Positions 54,254 through 63,460 of a DNA stretch of 64,000 nucleotides are shown here, piece after piece. The position numbers were made by a program, and so were the translations under genes. Positions within the stretch are counted from its first letter, which is position 1, and each line of letters starts with the position of its first letter. Source of the DNA: Pedobacter cryoconitis (GTDB lineage Bacteria > Bacteroidota > Bacteroidia > Sphingobacteriales > Sphingobacteriaceae); contig JAAAFW010000004.1 in assembly GCA_019352875.1 (NCBI GenBank), positions 142,522-206,521 of the forward strand, in the 5' to 3' direction. The notes under the pieces were generated by a model. That model searched no databases. It was given only the letters and a program-made list of their open reading frames with translations, and was not told where the DNA came from.

Positions 54254-55669
54254 TTAAATTAAAATAGTCTTAGGTTCCAGATAAGTTTCCAAACCGTAAA
54301 CACCATATTCCCGGCCGATACCCGATTGTTTGAAACCGCCAAATGGGGCCAGCGGGTCATGTTTGAATCCGTTGACAGCAATTCTTCCAGCTTCCAGGCG
54401 GGTGGCAATTTCTTCACCTTTAACTACATCTGCGGTTTGAATATAGGCAGCCAGGCCATATATGGTATCGTTGGCTATCTCAACGGCTTCATCTATAGTT
54501 TTATAGGTAATGACAGAAATTACCGGACCGAATATCTCTTCTCTGGCGATCTGCATGTCATTATGTACGTTTACAAAAACTGTCGGGCGAACAAAGTTTC
54601 CTGATTCCAGACCTTCTGGTTTGCCAGGTCCGCCGGTTAGAATTTCGGCTCCTTCATCTATACCTGACTGGATATATTGTTGCACCCGGTTGTATTGCTT
54701 AACGCTAACCATCGGACCTATCTGTGTATCGGTATCCTGTGGATTGCCAACCTTTATTTTGGCAACTGTCTCTTTAATCAGGAGTTTTACTTCTTCCAGT
54801 TTATGCTCAGGAACGAGCAGACGTGTAGCGGCAATGCATGCCTGACCACTATTCATAAACCCAGCTGCAATTGAAACAGGAATAGCTTCCTCCAGGTTGG
54901 CATCTTCAAGCAGGATATTAGGTGATTTTCCGCCCAGTTCAAGCGTAATTCTTTTAATCGATTCCGCACCTTTTCCGGCGATCGACTTCCCAACAATTGT
55001 CGAACCGGTAAAAGAAATTTTAGCGATATCAGGACTGCTGGTGAAAGTTGCACCAACTATATTTCCCAGGCCGTTGACAATATTAAACACCCCTTTTGGT
55101 AATCCTGCCTCGTGCAGACATTCTGTAATTAGTTGAGTCTGCATAGCACTCATTTCACTCGGTTTAATAACTACAGTACATCCGGCTGCGATTGCAGTTG
55201 AGAGTTTGCTGCAGATAAATCCGTTGCTGGCATTCCAGGGAGTGATGAGTGCCGCAACACCCACAGGGGTAAGAATAACCACCGCATTACCTGCTTTCCT
55301 TTTAAATTCGAAGGTTTTGAGTATCTCAATATTAGAATTGATTGAGTCCAGTGCATTCTGAACGCTGGCAGTGGAAAATTGTACAGGGCCGCCATATTCT
55401 TTGACCATTATATCAATTAGTTCCTGCTTTCTTTTGAAGACTGCTGTATATATTTTCTCGAGGTATTGAATACGCTCTGCAACTGTGGTTTTTGAAAAAG
55501 TTTTGAATGCTTCTTTTGCAGCTGATATTGCGTTAATGGCATCTGTTTCATCGCCTAAAACGACTTCTCCTATTAGCTCATTGGTCACCGGACTGATTAG
55601 CTTAAATGTGTCAGTTCCATGTGGTGTCACAAACTGCCCGTTGATGTATACTTTGTTAATCTTGTTCAT
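54254..55669 (-). CDS. NAD(P)-dependent aldehyde dehydrogenase
   Basis: 471 aa, the usual length. Motifs: FTGSTIVGKSIAG (Rossmann), LELGGKSPNILLEDANLEEA (general-base Glu), and catalytic Cys in NSGQACIAATRLL. Catalytic residues are intact, so the enzyme should be active. The closest resemblance is to plant/fungal-like broad-range ALDHs. Oxidises an aldehyde to the acid; the substrate is unknown. The regulated promoter region is at 55670-55767, which carries AAACGTTCAAA repeats. Confidence 0.94.
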   Translation of the reverse strand: MNKINKVYINGQFVTPHGTDTFKLISPVTNELIGEVVLGDETDAINAISAAKEAFKTFSKTTVAERIQYLEKIYTAVFKRKQELIDIMVKEYGGPVQFSTASVQNALDSINSNIEILKTFEFKRKAGNAVVILTPVGVAALITPWNASNGFICSKLSTAIAAGCTVVIKPSEMSAMQTQLITECLHEAGLPKGVFNIVNGLGNIVGATFTSSPDIAKISFTGSTIVGKSIAGKGAESIKRITLELGGKSPNILLEDANLEEAIPVSIAAGFMNSGQACIAATRLLVPEHKLEEVKLLIKETVAKIKVGNPQDTDTQIGPMVSVKQYNRVQQYIQSGIDEGAEILTGGPGKPEGLESGNFVRPTVFVNVHNDMQIAREEIFGPVISVITYKTIDEAVEIANDTIYGLAAYIQTADVVKGEEIATRLEAGRIAVNGFKHDPLAPFGGFKQSGIGREYGVYGLETYLEPKTILI

Positions 55670-55734
55670 GGTTCTAAAATTTAAATGATTTTATACCACA
55701 AATTTCCAGAGAAAAAAGGAGTTCAACTTTGGCT

Positions 55735-55767
55735 AAACGTTCAAACTACTATGTCAAAACGTTCAAA
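55735..55767. promoter_or_regulatory. AraC-type direct repeat sites upstream of the aldehyde dehydrogenase
   Basis: The 11-bp element AAACGTTCAAA occurs at 55735-55745 and 55757-55767, exactly 22 bp apart in the same direction, two helical turns. It ends one base before the crtZ stop and lies about 65-100 bp before the ALDH start. Confidence 0.65.
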
Positions 55768-56241
55768 TTAAGCTACTGTATTTTTATGCTGACTGATGAA
55801 ATATTTAAAAGGAACCCAAAGCATACCAAAACATTCTCCATGTTCTTTGCCGGTATGTTTGTGATGCATTTTATGTGCACGGCGTATGGCTTTGAAATAC
55901 CAGTGATCGGAATTTCTGAAGATTTTTATACGCTGGTGAATGAAAATATCATGTACAAAGAAGTACGCGGCACCGTATAAAGTAACTCCAACACCTATCC
56001 AGAATGGAGTGGCGTAACCATAAAGTGTACCGATAGCTATGCAGGCGATAGCAGGCAGTGCAAAAATAAGAAAGAAGAAGTCGTTGCGTTCCATAATAGA
56101 GTCATGGTCTTTATGATGATGGTCTTTATGCAGAACCCATAATAGACCATGCATGATATATTTATGTGTGAACCAGGCGACTCCTTCCATTAAAATAAAG
56201 GTGCCGGCTGTAATCATCGAATAATAAATCCAGTTATTCAT
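55768..56241 (-). CDS. crtZ: Beta-carotene hydroxylase CrtZ
   Basis: 157 aa, four hydrophobic segments. The di-iron histidine motifs of the CrtZ/sterol-desaturase group are intact: HKYIMH, HKDHHHKDH, HDIFIH and HKMHHKH. CrtZ hydroxylates the beta-rings of carotenoids to give zeaxanthin. It is last in the six-gene overlapping carotenoid operon; its start overlaps the idi stop by 8 bp. The lycopene cyclase needed to make its substrate is not in this operon. Confidence 0.93.
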   Translation of the reverse strand: MNNWIYYSMITAGTFILMEGVAWFTHKYIMHGLLWVLHKDHHHKDHDSIMERNDFFFLIFALPAIACIAIGTLYGYATPFWIGVGVTLYGAAYFFVHDIFIHQRIKIFRNSDHWYFKAIRRAHKMHHKHTGKEHGECFGMLWVPFKYFISQHKNTVA

Positions 56242-56764
56242 TGTTGAAGTTTTTATTGTATTGCGTTAACACCAGTTTAAAAGCTATTTTTAACCATTCT
56301 GTATATTTCTCGGGATGCAAAGCCAGATCTGCCTCCAGCTCTTCCATATTGATGTATTTACTGTCTACAACTTCCTCTGTATTTATGATGGGCAGATTAT
56401 CGCTGGTTCCAAAAAAAACATGGTCGAATTCATTTTCTGTCAGTCCTGGTTCAACTTCAGCTTTATAGGTGAAACTAAATACATGTTCGAGTTCACAAAC
56501 CATCCCCATTTCTTCTTTAAGTCTTCTGTTGGCTGCCGAAGCAGTGTCTTCGCCATATCTCGGGTGACTGCAACAGGTGTTGGTCCATTTTCCTCCGGAA
56601 TGATATTTATGTAACGCTCTTTGCTGTAGTAGCAACTCACCCTTACTATTGAAAATGAAAATGGAGAATGCCCGGTGAAGCCTACCCAGAATATGTGCTT
56701 CAAGTTTGGCCATTGTTCCAATCGGCTGATCATTATTGTCAATAAGTATTACCTCTTCATTCAT
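56234..56764 (-). CDS. idi: Isopentenyl-diphosphate delta-isomerase, type 1
   Basis: 176 aa. Nudix-type IDI with the catalytic Cys in TNTCCSHP and the Glu-rich motif RRLKEEMGM; the N-terminus is EEVILIDNNDQPIGTMAKLE. It converts IPP and DMAPP, supplying carotenoid precursors. Start and stop overlap the neighbouring genes by 8 bp each. Confidence 0.95.
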   Translation of the reverse strand: MNEEVILIDNNDQPIGTMAKLEAHILGRLHRAFSIFIFNSKGELLLQQRALHKYHSGGKWTNTCCSHPRYGEDTASAANRRLKEEMGMVCELEHVFSFTYKAEVEPGLTENEFDHVFFGTSDNLPIINTEEVVDSKYINMEELEADLALHPEKYTEWLKIAFKLVLTQYNKNFNNE

Positions 56765-57263
56765 ATTTTAAGCCTGTTTTTTCTTGCTCTGAACAATGTC
56801 TGGAAGTCGTTAAATACGCTACAATGTTCTGTTTTAGTTTGTTATCCCGGATTGTGCTCAAATGGCTAAGCAAGAATTTTTTATCATCGTTTACTTTTTG
56901 ATCATAACCCAGAAATTGAGGTAGGTTCGTCTGAATAGTAAAACGCAGAAATCTGACTTCTATGTCTTTATCATCCTTTTTTACTGCTTCTTCCAATAAT
57001 ACTTTTCCTCTTTTAAAACTTTTGTATTTGCTGAAAGGGTTAAATCCATATTTGGCCTGCATCATTTCTGCAGCCCCTTTGTAGCCAATATAAATAGCTG
57101 CAGAATTATTATCTGCACTTTTAAGTAAATTCAAAAGCTGATCAGCCGATTTTTTACTATTTGCTGATTGCGCATATAAGTCTCTTAGCTGGTTTATCTC
57201 CGGATCAGCGAATAGACTGGATCCTGAAAAGAACAGCAAAATTAAAAGACAAATTGTTTTCAT
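56757..57263 (-). CDS. Conserved hypothetical exported protein of the carotenoid operon
   Basis: 168 aa with a signal peptide (residues 1-19, ending SLFA). Mostly helical, with SANSKKSADQLLNLLKSADN and IYIGYKGAAEMMQAKYGFNP and no known catalytic motif. It overlaps crtB by 4 bp and idi by 8 bp, so it is translated with them. A function in carotenoid export, membrane insertion or modification is only a guess. Confidence 0.8.
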   Translation of the reverse strand: MKTICLLILLFFSGSSLFADPEINQLRDLYAQSANSKKSADQLLNLLKSADNNSAAIYIGYKGAAEMMQAKYGFNPFSKYKSFKRGKVLLEEAVKKDDKDIEVRFLRFTIQTNLPQFLGYDQKVNDDKKFLLSHLSTIRDNKLKQNIVAYLTTSRHCSEQEKTGLKYE

Positions 57264-58096
57264 ATAATATTCATTTTAAAACGGATGATAGAGTCAAACA
57301 TAAGCCCAAATTTATGAGTATTTGAGATTCTTATCCGTTTTGCCATGACTTTTTCTGCCGAAGCATTTTTTATTTTATTGAATAGTTCCCTGTAATACAG
57401 GTATGCCAGATAAACGCCATTTCTGGACGTGCTGGGTAATTTTCGGATTCCGGCCAGGGCTTCGGTAAATTCTGCTTCAATTTCCTCTTCAATCCGCTTT
57501 TTCTCTAAGTTTGAGAATTCAGCCAGATTAACATGAGGAAAATAAGTTCTGCTTAAACTGTAGTAATCGGCATTTACGTCCCGCAGAAAGTTCACTTTCT
57601 GAAATGCCGACCCAAGCTTCATTGCAGATAGCTTTAAAGCTTCATATTGTTTAGTCTCTCCACCTGTAAATACCTGAAGACACATTAGCCCGACAACTTG
57701 TGCTGAGCCCAGGATATACTGATCGTACTTTTCTGGTGTATACTCATGTTTTTCAAGATCCATCTCCATACTTTGCAAAAACAGATCAATTAACTGATGT
57801 TCAATTCCATATTTATTGACTACCTGCTGAAAAGAATTGATAACTGGATTAAGACTGATGCCGTGCGCAATACCTTCGAAGCAGTCCTGTCTGAATTTGG
57901 TCAATAGAAATGCTTTATCGTAAGCGTGAAAGCTGTCTACAATTTCATCTGCCAATCTTACAAAACCGTAAATAGCATAGATTGGATCACGGAGTTTTTT
58001 ATCCAGGAAATAGATGCCCAGGGAGAAACTCGTGCTATAACGCTTGGTTGTCATTTTACTGCATTCCGCAGATAGTTTGTCAAATATCTCTTTCAT
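57260..58096 (-). CDS. crtB: Phytoene synthase
   Basis: 278 aa. Prenyl-diphosphate binding motifs: first Asp-rich motif DEIVDSFH (near 47-54), second FLRDVNADYYSLSRTYFP (near 163-180), and a typical N-terminus TKRYSTSFSLGIYFLDKKLR. It joins two GGPP molecules to phytoene. Overlaps crtI by 17 bp. No GGPP synthase gene is in the window, so the precursor must come from elsewhere in the genome. Confidence 0.95.
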   Translation of the reverse strand: MKEIFDKLSAECSKMTTKRYSTSFSLGIYFLDKKLRDPIYAIYGFVRLADEIVDSFHAYDKAFLLTKFRQDCFEGIAHGISLNPVINSFQQVVNKYGIEHQLIDLFLQSMEMDLEKHEYTPEKYDQYILGSAQVVGLMCLQVFTGGETKQYEALKLSAMKLGSAFQKVNFLRDVNADYYSLSRTYFPHVNLAEFSNLEKKRIEEEIEAEFTEALAGIRKLPSTSRNGVYLAYLYYRELFNKIKNASAEKVMAKRIRISNTHKFGLMFDSIIRFKMNII

Positions 58097-59588
58097 AGTC
58101 AGACTTTAGATACTTTATAAGTTGTTTCGCGGCGATATTACCAGAGATAATGGAAGGTGGAACACCCGGACCTGGTACAGTAAGCTGTCCGGCATAAAAC
58201 AAACTCGGAATCTTTTTATTTTTAAGTGTTGGTTTCAGGTTAGCAGTTTGCATTAGCGTATTGGCGAGACCATATGCATTTCCTTTGTAAGAATTGTAAT
58301 CTGAAATAAAATCAGAAACACAATAACTTTTTTTATAATCTATATGTTTGCGGACAGGGGTACCGGTATATTGTTCAAGTCGGTCCATCATCAAATTAAA
58401 ATAACTTTCTCTGGTTTCTTCGATATCGGAAAGACCGGGAGCAAGGGGCATTAGCACAAATAGATTTTCATGACCTTCAGGTGCAATTCCGGTGTCAGTC
58501 TTTGATGGGCAGCAAACGTAAAATAAAGGTTTTGATGGCCATTTTGGGTCCTTATAAATTTCCCGGGCATGTACTTTAAGATCTTGATCAAAGAATAATG
58601 TATGATGTTTTAGTCTTTTGATGCTGGTATTCAGTCCAATATAGAAAATAAGGCATGATGGAGCAAAGACTTTTTTATCCCAGTAGCTCTCTTTATAATT
58701 TCTAAGCGGTGGGGGGAGTAATTTTTCTTCAGTATGGTGGTAATCTGCAGTGGAGATAATTCCTTTATACTGTTTAAAGCCTTGGTTTGAAGTTAATCCT
58801 TTAAGTATTTTTCCATCGGTCTCTATCTGACTAACAGCTTCATTGGTAAAGAAACGGGCACCGCGCTCTTCAGCCACGGTTTTCATAGCTTCAATGACTT
58901 TACCAAAGCCGCCTTTTGGATACCATGTACCAAGTTGCAGTCCTGCATAGTTCATTAGACTGTATAATGCTGGCGTATCTTCCGGCATCGCGCCAAGAAA
59001 CAATACAGGGAATTCCATCAGAGCGATTAGCCGGGGGTCTTTAAAGTGTTTTTTTACATGTGTACTGAAAGAAGTAAATACCTGCAGTTTAAATAAACCA
59101 CGAATAAGTTCAGAATCCGCAAATTCAAGAATGGAAAAACCGGGTTTATAAACCAGCTTTCCGATACCCACCTGATATTTATATTCGGCTTCTGCAAGGA
59201 ACTTTTTTAGTTTGCCAGCACTACCTGGTTCTATAGTTTCAAAAAGCGCGCAAAGTTTCTGAAAATCAGCAGGTATGTCCAGTACATCCTGTTCGCCGAA
59301 TACCAGTGTAAAGCCAGGGTCCAACAGTTCTAATTCGTAGAAATCAGATGCTTTGTATCCAAAATCATTAAAAAACTTTTCAAATACATCAGGCATCCAG
59401 TACCAGCTTGGGCCCATGTCAAAGATATATCCGTTATCTGTTTTCAACTGACGCGCACGGCCTCCGATGCTTTCGTTTTTTTCATAAACGTCCGGCTGAT
59501 AACCAGCCTTTGCCATATAGGCTGCTGCACTTATTCCGGCAAAACCCGATCCAATGATAGCTACTGCTGGTTTAGTTTTAATTGACAT
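58080..59588 (-). CDS. crtI: Phytoene desaturase (CrtI type)
   Basis: 502 aa. N-terminal FAD dinucleotide-binding motif AIIGSGFAGISAAAYMAKAG, then NESIGGRARQLKTDNGYIFD, and the family C-terminal motif LFYAGQLTVPGPGVPPSIIS. It desaturates phytoene to lycopene. Start ATG 59588 overlaps the regulator gene by 11 bp. Core of the carotenoid operon. Confidence 0.96.
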   Translation of the reverse strand: MSIKTKPAVAIIGSGFAGISAAAYMAKAGYQPDVYEKNESIGGRARQLKTDNGYIFDMGPSWYWMPDVFEKFFNDFGYKASDFYELELLDPGFTLVFGEQDVLDIPADFQKLCALFETIEPGSAGKLKKFLAEAEYKYQVGIGKLVYKPGFSILEFADSELIRGLFKLQVFTSFSTHVKKHFKDPRLIALMEFPVLFLGAMPEDTPALYSLMNYAGLQLGTWYPKGGFGKVIEAMKTVAEERGARFFTNEAVSQIETDGKILKGLTSNQGFKQYKGIISTADYHHTEEKLLPPPLRNYKESYWDKKVFAPSCLIFYIGLNTSIKRLKHHTLFFDQDLKVHAREIYKDPKWPSKPLFYVCCPSKTDTGIAPEGHENLFVLMPLAPGLSDIEETRESYFNLMMDRLEQYTGTPVRKHIDYKKSYCVSDFISDYNSYKGNAYGLANTLMQTANLKPTLKNKKIPSLFYAGQLTVPGPGVPPSIISGNIAAKQLIKYLKSDYERDI

Positions 59589-60477
59589 CGGCTAAATGAG
59601 TTAAAGTATTCTCAAAATCTTCTATAGATTGAAACCAATTGATATTTTCTGCTAACGAGACCTGGTTTAACAGCTTTCCATTGCCAGCCAGGTGTATTCT
59701 GGAGTCTGCAAAACTTGTACTTAACTTATTCAGGTAGCTTTCTGCATCCTGTGTTGGTCTTGAACGAACCATAAAAAGCAGCAGGTGCTCACACTGATTA
59801 TGTGCCATAGCGCTTTTAAGGGACTCAAAGGGGACTTTCCCACCCAAAAAAATTACCCGCTGTCCATGCTGTTTTAAAATATAATGGGCAAATAATAAAC
59901 CGATATCATGATCTTCATCTTCCGGCAGAAAAAGCAACCAGGAAGAAGTCGATTTAAGCTTAACATTTACCTTACCTATTGCCGCGAAAATCTTCTGCCT
60001 GATCAGATGAGATAAGAAATGCTCCTGGGCAGGGCAGATCTGATCACTCCGCCACATTAAGCCGAGACGGACAAGCATGGGATAGATGACCTGTTTATAA
60101 GTACAGATCATACCATGCTCAACAATGCATTTGGAAATTAGTTTATCAAATTTAAGTTCATTATAAACAAGACCGAACTTCAGTAACTGCGATATATAAT
60201 ACTCGTAAGTTGGTTCAGGGGAGATGGTATAATCAATCTCCTTTTTTAGCAGCTTTTCCAGTTCAGAATCTGAAAGAGCACAGGCCTGTGAAATTTTCAT
60301 TCCCGATTGATTCATGGAAACAATGTTTAGCAGCCGGCGCAAATGGCTGTCATTATAAAGCCGGGTATTACCAGCGGTACGCATTGGTTCCAGTGCCTGA
60401 TAACGCCGTTCCCAGATTCTGATGGTGTCCACATGAATGCCGGATAACTGTTCAAGGTCAGAGATAGAGTATGTCAT
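59578..60477 (-). CDS. MerR-type CarH-like regulator with cobalamin-binding motifs
   Basis: 299 aa. MerR HTH at 1-70 (YSISDLEQLSGIHVDTIRIW, ERRYQALEPMRTAGNTRLYN). The C-terminal B12-binding region keeps the residues defined for the light-sensing repressor CarH: W142-x9-E152-H153 (MWRSDQICPAQEH) and an E-x-H-x-x-G motif with H190 (EDEDHDIG), the expected lower ligand. CarH binds adenosylcobalamin in the dark, represses carotenoid genes as a tetramer, and is released by light. The gene leads the crt operon and an inverted repeat lies 7-41 bp upstream. Light response is inferred; it could also be a B12-insensitive paralogue, though the key residues argue against that. Confidence 0.88.
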   Translation of the reverse strand: MTYSISDLEQLSGIHVDTIRIWERRYQALEPMRTAGNTRLYNDSHLRRLLNIVSMNQSGMKISQACALSDSELEKLLKKEIDYTISPEPTYEYYISQLLKFGLVYNELKFDKLISKCIVEHGMICTYKQVIYPMLVRLGLMWRSDQICPAQEHFLSHLIRQKIFAAIGKVNVKLKSTSSWLLFLPEDEDHDIGLLFAHYILKQHGQRVIFLGGKVPFESLKSAMAHNQCEHLLLFMVRSRPTQDAESYLNKLSTSFADSRIHLAGNGKLLNQVSLAENINWFQSIEDFENTLTHLADVN

Positions 60478-60483
60478 TTATAT

Positions 60484-60518
60484 TTTGTCCATATTTTTGG
60501 CAATGAAATATAGACAAA
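60484..60518. promoter_or_regulatory. Probable CarH-like operator
   Basis: TTTGTCCATATTT (60484-60496) and AAATATAGACAAA (60506-60518) form a 13-bp inverted repeat with one mismatch and a 9-bp centre. It begins 7 bp before the regulator start and overlaps a minus-strand -7-like TATATTTC, so binding would block the operon promoter. Confidence 0.65.
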
Positions 60519-60547
60519 TAAAATGAGTATTTGTTCTGGAATTTATA

Positions 60548-61213
60548 TCAGAGTACTAAATCCCAGATTACATGAAGTACAATTGCTGCTAGTATACCCG
60601 ACCTTATACGCAGATAACCAAATAGTAAAGCACTAAATAAATGGGAGATATTTGATTTGAGATTAGATAGTTGTAATTCTTTGGCGTTAAAAAAATGAGA
60701 AAATGCAAAAAGTAATGCGCTGATGTAAAAAACTATTCCAAAATGTTTTTTCCAGAAATTTTCCAGGTTCGTATTGAATTTTTTTACAATTAAATAGAAT
60801 AGTGGAAAAGATGCTACAGCGATCAACGCAGAAATTACCAGACCCTCATTTTCAAGTAGCATATTCCTGAAATAAAGCTTTTTGATTATAATGAAAGTGA
60901 AACCAGCCAGGGATATAGAAAAATATAATGGATTAAACTTAGTAAGCGATAAGCGGTACACAATTTCTTCAAATACACCTGCGAAAACAGCGATAAAAAC
61001 TGAAGTATGGATCAATGTCGCATTTAGAATCCTGGCATCTGTACCCCCAAATAAAACACGGGTCAATAATCCGATGATAATCACGACGATTACTTTTAGG
61101 ATGAAAATATAAAGGGTAGTCAGCGATTTCTTAAGCGGACTTTGTTCAATACTGTCGGTAGAAGGAGCTAAAAGAAAAGTAAAGAAATCTTTCCAGGTGT
61201 GTAGAATGTTCAT
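60548..61213 (-). CDS. CPBP-family intramembrane glutamic endopeptidase
   Basis: 221 aa with about six membrane helices. The family's catalytic elements are present: EExxxR (FEEIVYRL, near 82-88), a His in LFAFSHFFN and HxxxD in VLHVIWDL at the C-terminus. Bacterial CPBP (Rce1-like) proteases are often linked to bacteriocin self-immunity or prenylated substrate processing; the substrate here is unknown. It lies 70 bp upstream of the CarH-like regulator on the same strand. Confidence 0.88.
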   Translation of the reverse strand: MNILHTWKDFFTFLLAPSTDSIEQSPLKKSLTTLYIFILKVIVVIIIGLLTRVLFGGTDARILNATLIHTSVFIAVFAGVFEEIVYRLSLTKFNPLYFSISLAGFTFIIIKKLYFRNMLLENEGLVISALIAVASFPLFYLIVKKFNTNLENFWKKHFGIVFYISALLFAFSHFFNAKELQLSNLKSNISHLFSALLFGYLRIRSGILAAIVLHVIWDLVL

Positions 61214-61406
61214 TACAGAGATACGTTAATTTAATATGGGGAGTTAATTAATTAGCTGGAAACTAAAGTACTGTTTAAAATTGTTTACTTGTACCCAATA
61301 AGTGTACATTTATAAGTGTCGTGTTATTTTATTTAAACGCTCTGGTCCGGAAGTTTTTTAACCGTTTTCGGATACTGAGCATGCTTTGAATTGTAATTAC
61401 TATAAA

Positions 61407-62312
61407 ATGAACCAAAATATAAACCTGAACTCAGCCGGATTACGCTTCCGGCAGGCGATGAAAAAAGAAAAGCCCCTTCAAATAGTTGGGGCTATTAATG
61501 CAAATCATGCACTTCTGGCCACCCAGGCTGGATTTAATGCCATTTATTTATCTGGGGGCGGTGTGGCCGCCGGATCACTGGGTATCCCAGATCTGGGAAT
61601 TACGACTCTGGAAGATGTGTTAATTGATATTAACCGGATCACCAATGTGACCGACACCCCCTTACTGGTAGATGTTGATACTGGTTTTGGTCCTTCTGCT
61701 TTTAATGTAGCCCGAACTGTCAAATCTTTAATTAAAGCAGGTGCTGCTGCTCTCCATATCGAAGACCAGGTCGGTGCCAAACGTTGTGGCCACAGGCCTG
61801 GTAAGGAAGTTGTTAGCAAAAGTGAAATGTCAGATCGGATCAAGGCAGCAGCAGATGCAAGAACTGACGAACACTTTGTGCTTGGAGCCAGAACAGATGC
61901 TTTCGCCAGCGAAGGATTGGAGGCCACATTAGAGCGTGCAGTCGCATATGCGGAAGCCGGGGCAGATTTTATTTTTGCGGAAGCCGTACATGACCTGGCA
62001 GACTATCAGAAATTTGTCGATGCCACAGGTATTCCGGTATTGGCGAACATTACAGAGTTTGGTATGATTCCGATGTATACGGTAGCCCAACTTGAACAAG
62101 CCGGTGTAGGGCTGGTACTTTATCCTTTATCGGCCTTCCGTGCTGCTAACCGTGCTGCTCAAAATGTATACACCCATATTCGTCAGGATGGAACACAAGC
62201 TGCGGTAATTGACACCATGCAAACCAGGGAACAGCTGTATCAAAGTATTGGCTACTATGCTTACGAAGAAAAATTAGATCAACTATTTAAACAGAATAAA
62301 GATGTCCAATAA
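61407..62312 (+). CDS. prpB: Methylisocitrate lyase
   Basis: 301 aa from ATG 61407; a TTG start at 61386 would add only seven non-conserved residues. The active-site motif KRCGH is in [12 protein letters not shown], and VDVDTGFG plus the Glu in EAVHDLADY are family metal and catalytic residues. It splits 2-methylisocitrate into pyruvate and succinate in propionate breakdown. Its stop overlaps prpC by 11 bp. Confidence 0.94.
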   Translation: MNQNINLNSAGLRFRQAMKKEKPLQIVGAINANHALLATQAGFNAIYLSGGGVAAGSLGIPDLGITTLEDVLIDINRITNVTDTPLLVDVDTGFGPSAFNVARTVKSLIKAGAAALHIEDQVGAKRCGHRPGKEVVSKSEMSDRIKAAADARTDEHFVLGARTDAFASEGLEATLERAVAYAEAGADFIFAEAVHDLADYQKFVDATGIPVLANITEFGMIPMYTVAQLEQAGVGLVLYPLSAFRAANRAAQNVYTHIRQDGTQAAVIDTMQTREQLYQSIGYYAYEEKLDQLFKQNKDVQ

Positions 62313-63456
62313 CCAGGAACCAGTAACATTCAAGCCGAAGAAAAGTGTAGCACTTTCCGGTGTCACGGCTGGTAATACAGCCTTATGCAGTGTCGGTAAA
62401 AGTGGTAATGATTTGCATTACCGTGGATACAATATTCTTGATCTCGCAGAAGGTGCAGAATTTGAAGAAGTTGCCTACTTGCTTATTTATGGGGCACTGC
62501 CTAATAAAGCGCAGTTATCAACCTATAAGACCAAGCTCCGTTCATTAAGAGGCCTGCCAATATCGGTTAAAAAGATTTTGGAACAAATTCCAGCCTCTGC
62601 CCATCCAATGGATGTTATGCGCTCCACCGTATCTGCGTTTGGAAGTATACAGCCCGAAAAAGACGATCATAATCTTGCCGGTTCCCGGGATATAGCCGAC
62701 AAATTACTTGCATGTTTTAGTTCAGCATTACTGTATTGGTATCATTTTTCCCATAATGGTAAAAAGATAGAAGTAGAAACTGACGATGATAGTATCGGTG
62801 GTCATTTCCTTCATCTGTTACATGGAAAAAAGCCTGAAGCCTCCTGGGAGAAAGCCATGCAGATTTCGCTGAATCTTTATGCCGAACATGAATTTAATGC
62901 ATCAACGTTTACTGCCCGTGTCATTGCCGGAACCGGATCGGACATATATTCTGCGATAACGGGTGCAATTGGTGCTTTGCGCGGCCCCAAACATGGTGGT
63001 GCAAACGAGGTTGCCTATGATATCCAAAGTCGTTATGGCTCCGTGGAAGAGGCCGAAAAAGATATACTGGAACGTCTGGCCAAAAAAGAAGTTATCATTG
63101 GTTTCGGACACCCTGTTTATACGATTTCAGATCCCAGAAATGAAGTTATAAAAGGAGTCGCAAAGATGTTGTCAGAAGAAGCTGGCGACCTGCTCTTGTT
63201 CAACGTTGCAGAGCGGCTGGAAACATTAATGTGGAATGAAAAGAAAATGTTTCCCAATCTTGACTGGTTCTCTGCGGTCTCCTATCATTTGATGGGTGTA
63301 CCGACTTTATTATTCACTCCACTATTCGTTGTGTCCAGAGTTACAGGCTGGAGCGCACATATTATTGAGCAGCGTCAGGATGGAAAGATTATCCGTCCAA
63401 GCGCAAATTATGTAGGTCCCGAAAATAGAAGTTTTACTCCAATCGAAAACAGATAA
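62302..63456 (+). CDS. prpC: 2-methylcitrate synthase
   Basis: 384 aa citrate-synthase family. Catalytic His and Asp motifs appear as [15 protein letters not shown] and [12 protein letters not shown]. Short length and the N-terminal [19 protein letters not shown], with [12 protein letters not shown], match methylcitrate synthases rather than the longer citrate synthase. Condenses propionyl-CoA with oxaloacetate. Start ATG 62302 overlaps prpB. Confidence 0.94.
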   Translation: MSNNQEPVTFKPKKSVALSGVTAGNTALCSVGKSGNDLHYRGYNILDLAEGAEFEEVAYLLIYGALPNKAQLSTYKTKLRSLRGLPISVKKILEQIPASAHPMDVMRSTVSAFGSIQPEKDDHNLAGSRDIADKLLACFSSALLYWYHFSHNGKKIEVETDDDSIGGHFLHLLHGKKPEASWEKAMQISLNLYAEHEFNASTFTARVIAGTGSDIYSAITGAIGALRGPKHGGANEVAYDIQSRYGSVEEAEKDILERLAKKEVIIGFGHPVYTISDPRNEVIKGVAKMLSEEAGDLLLFNVAERLETLMWNEKKMFPNLDWFSAVSYHLMGVPTLLFTPLFVVSRVTGWSAHIIEQRQDGKIIRPSANYVGPENRSFTPIENR

Positions 63457-63460
63457 AAAT

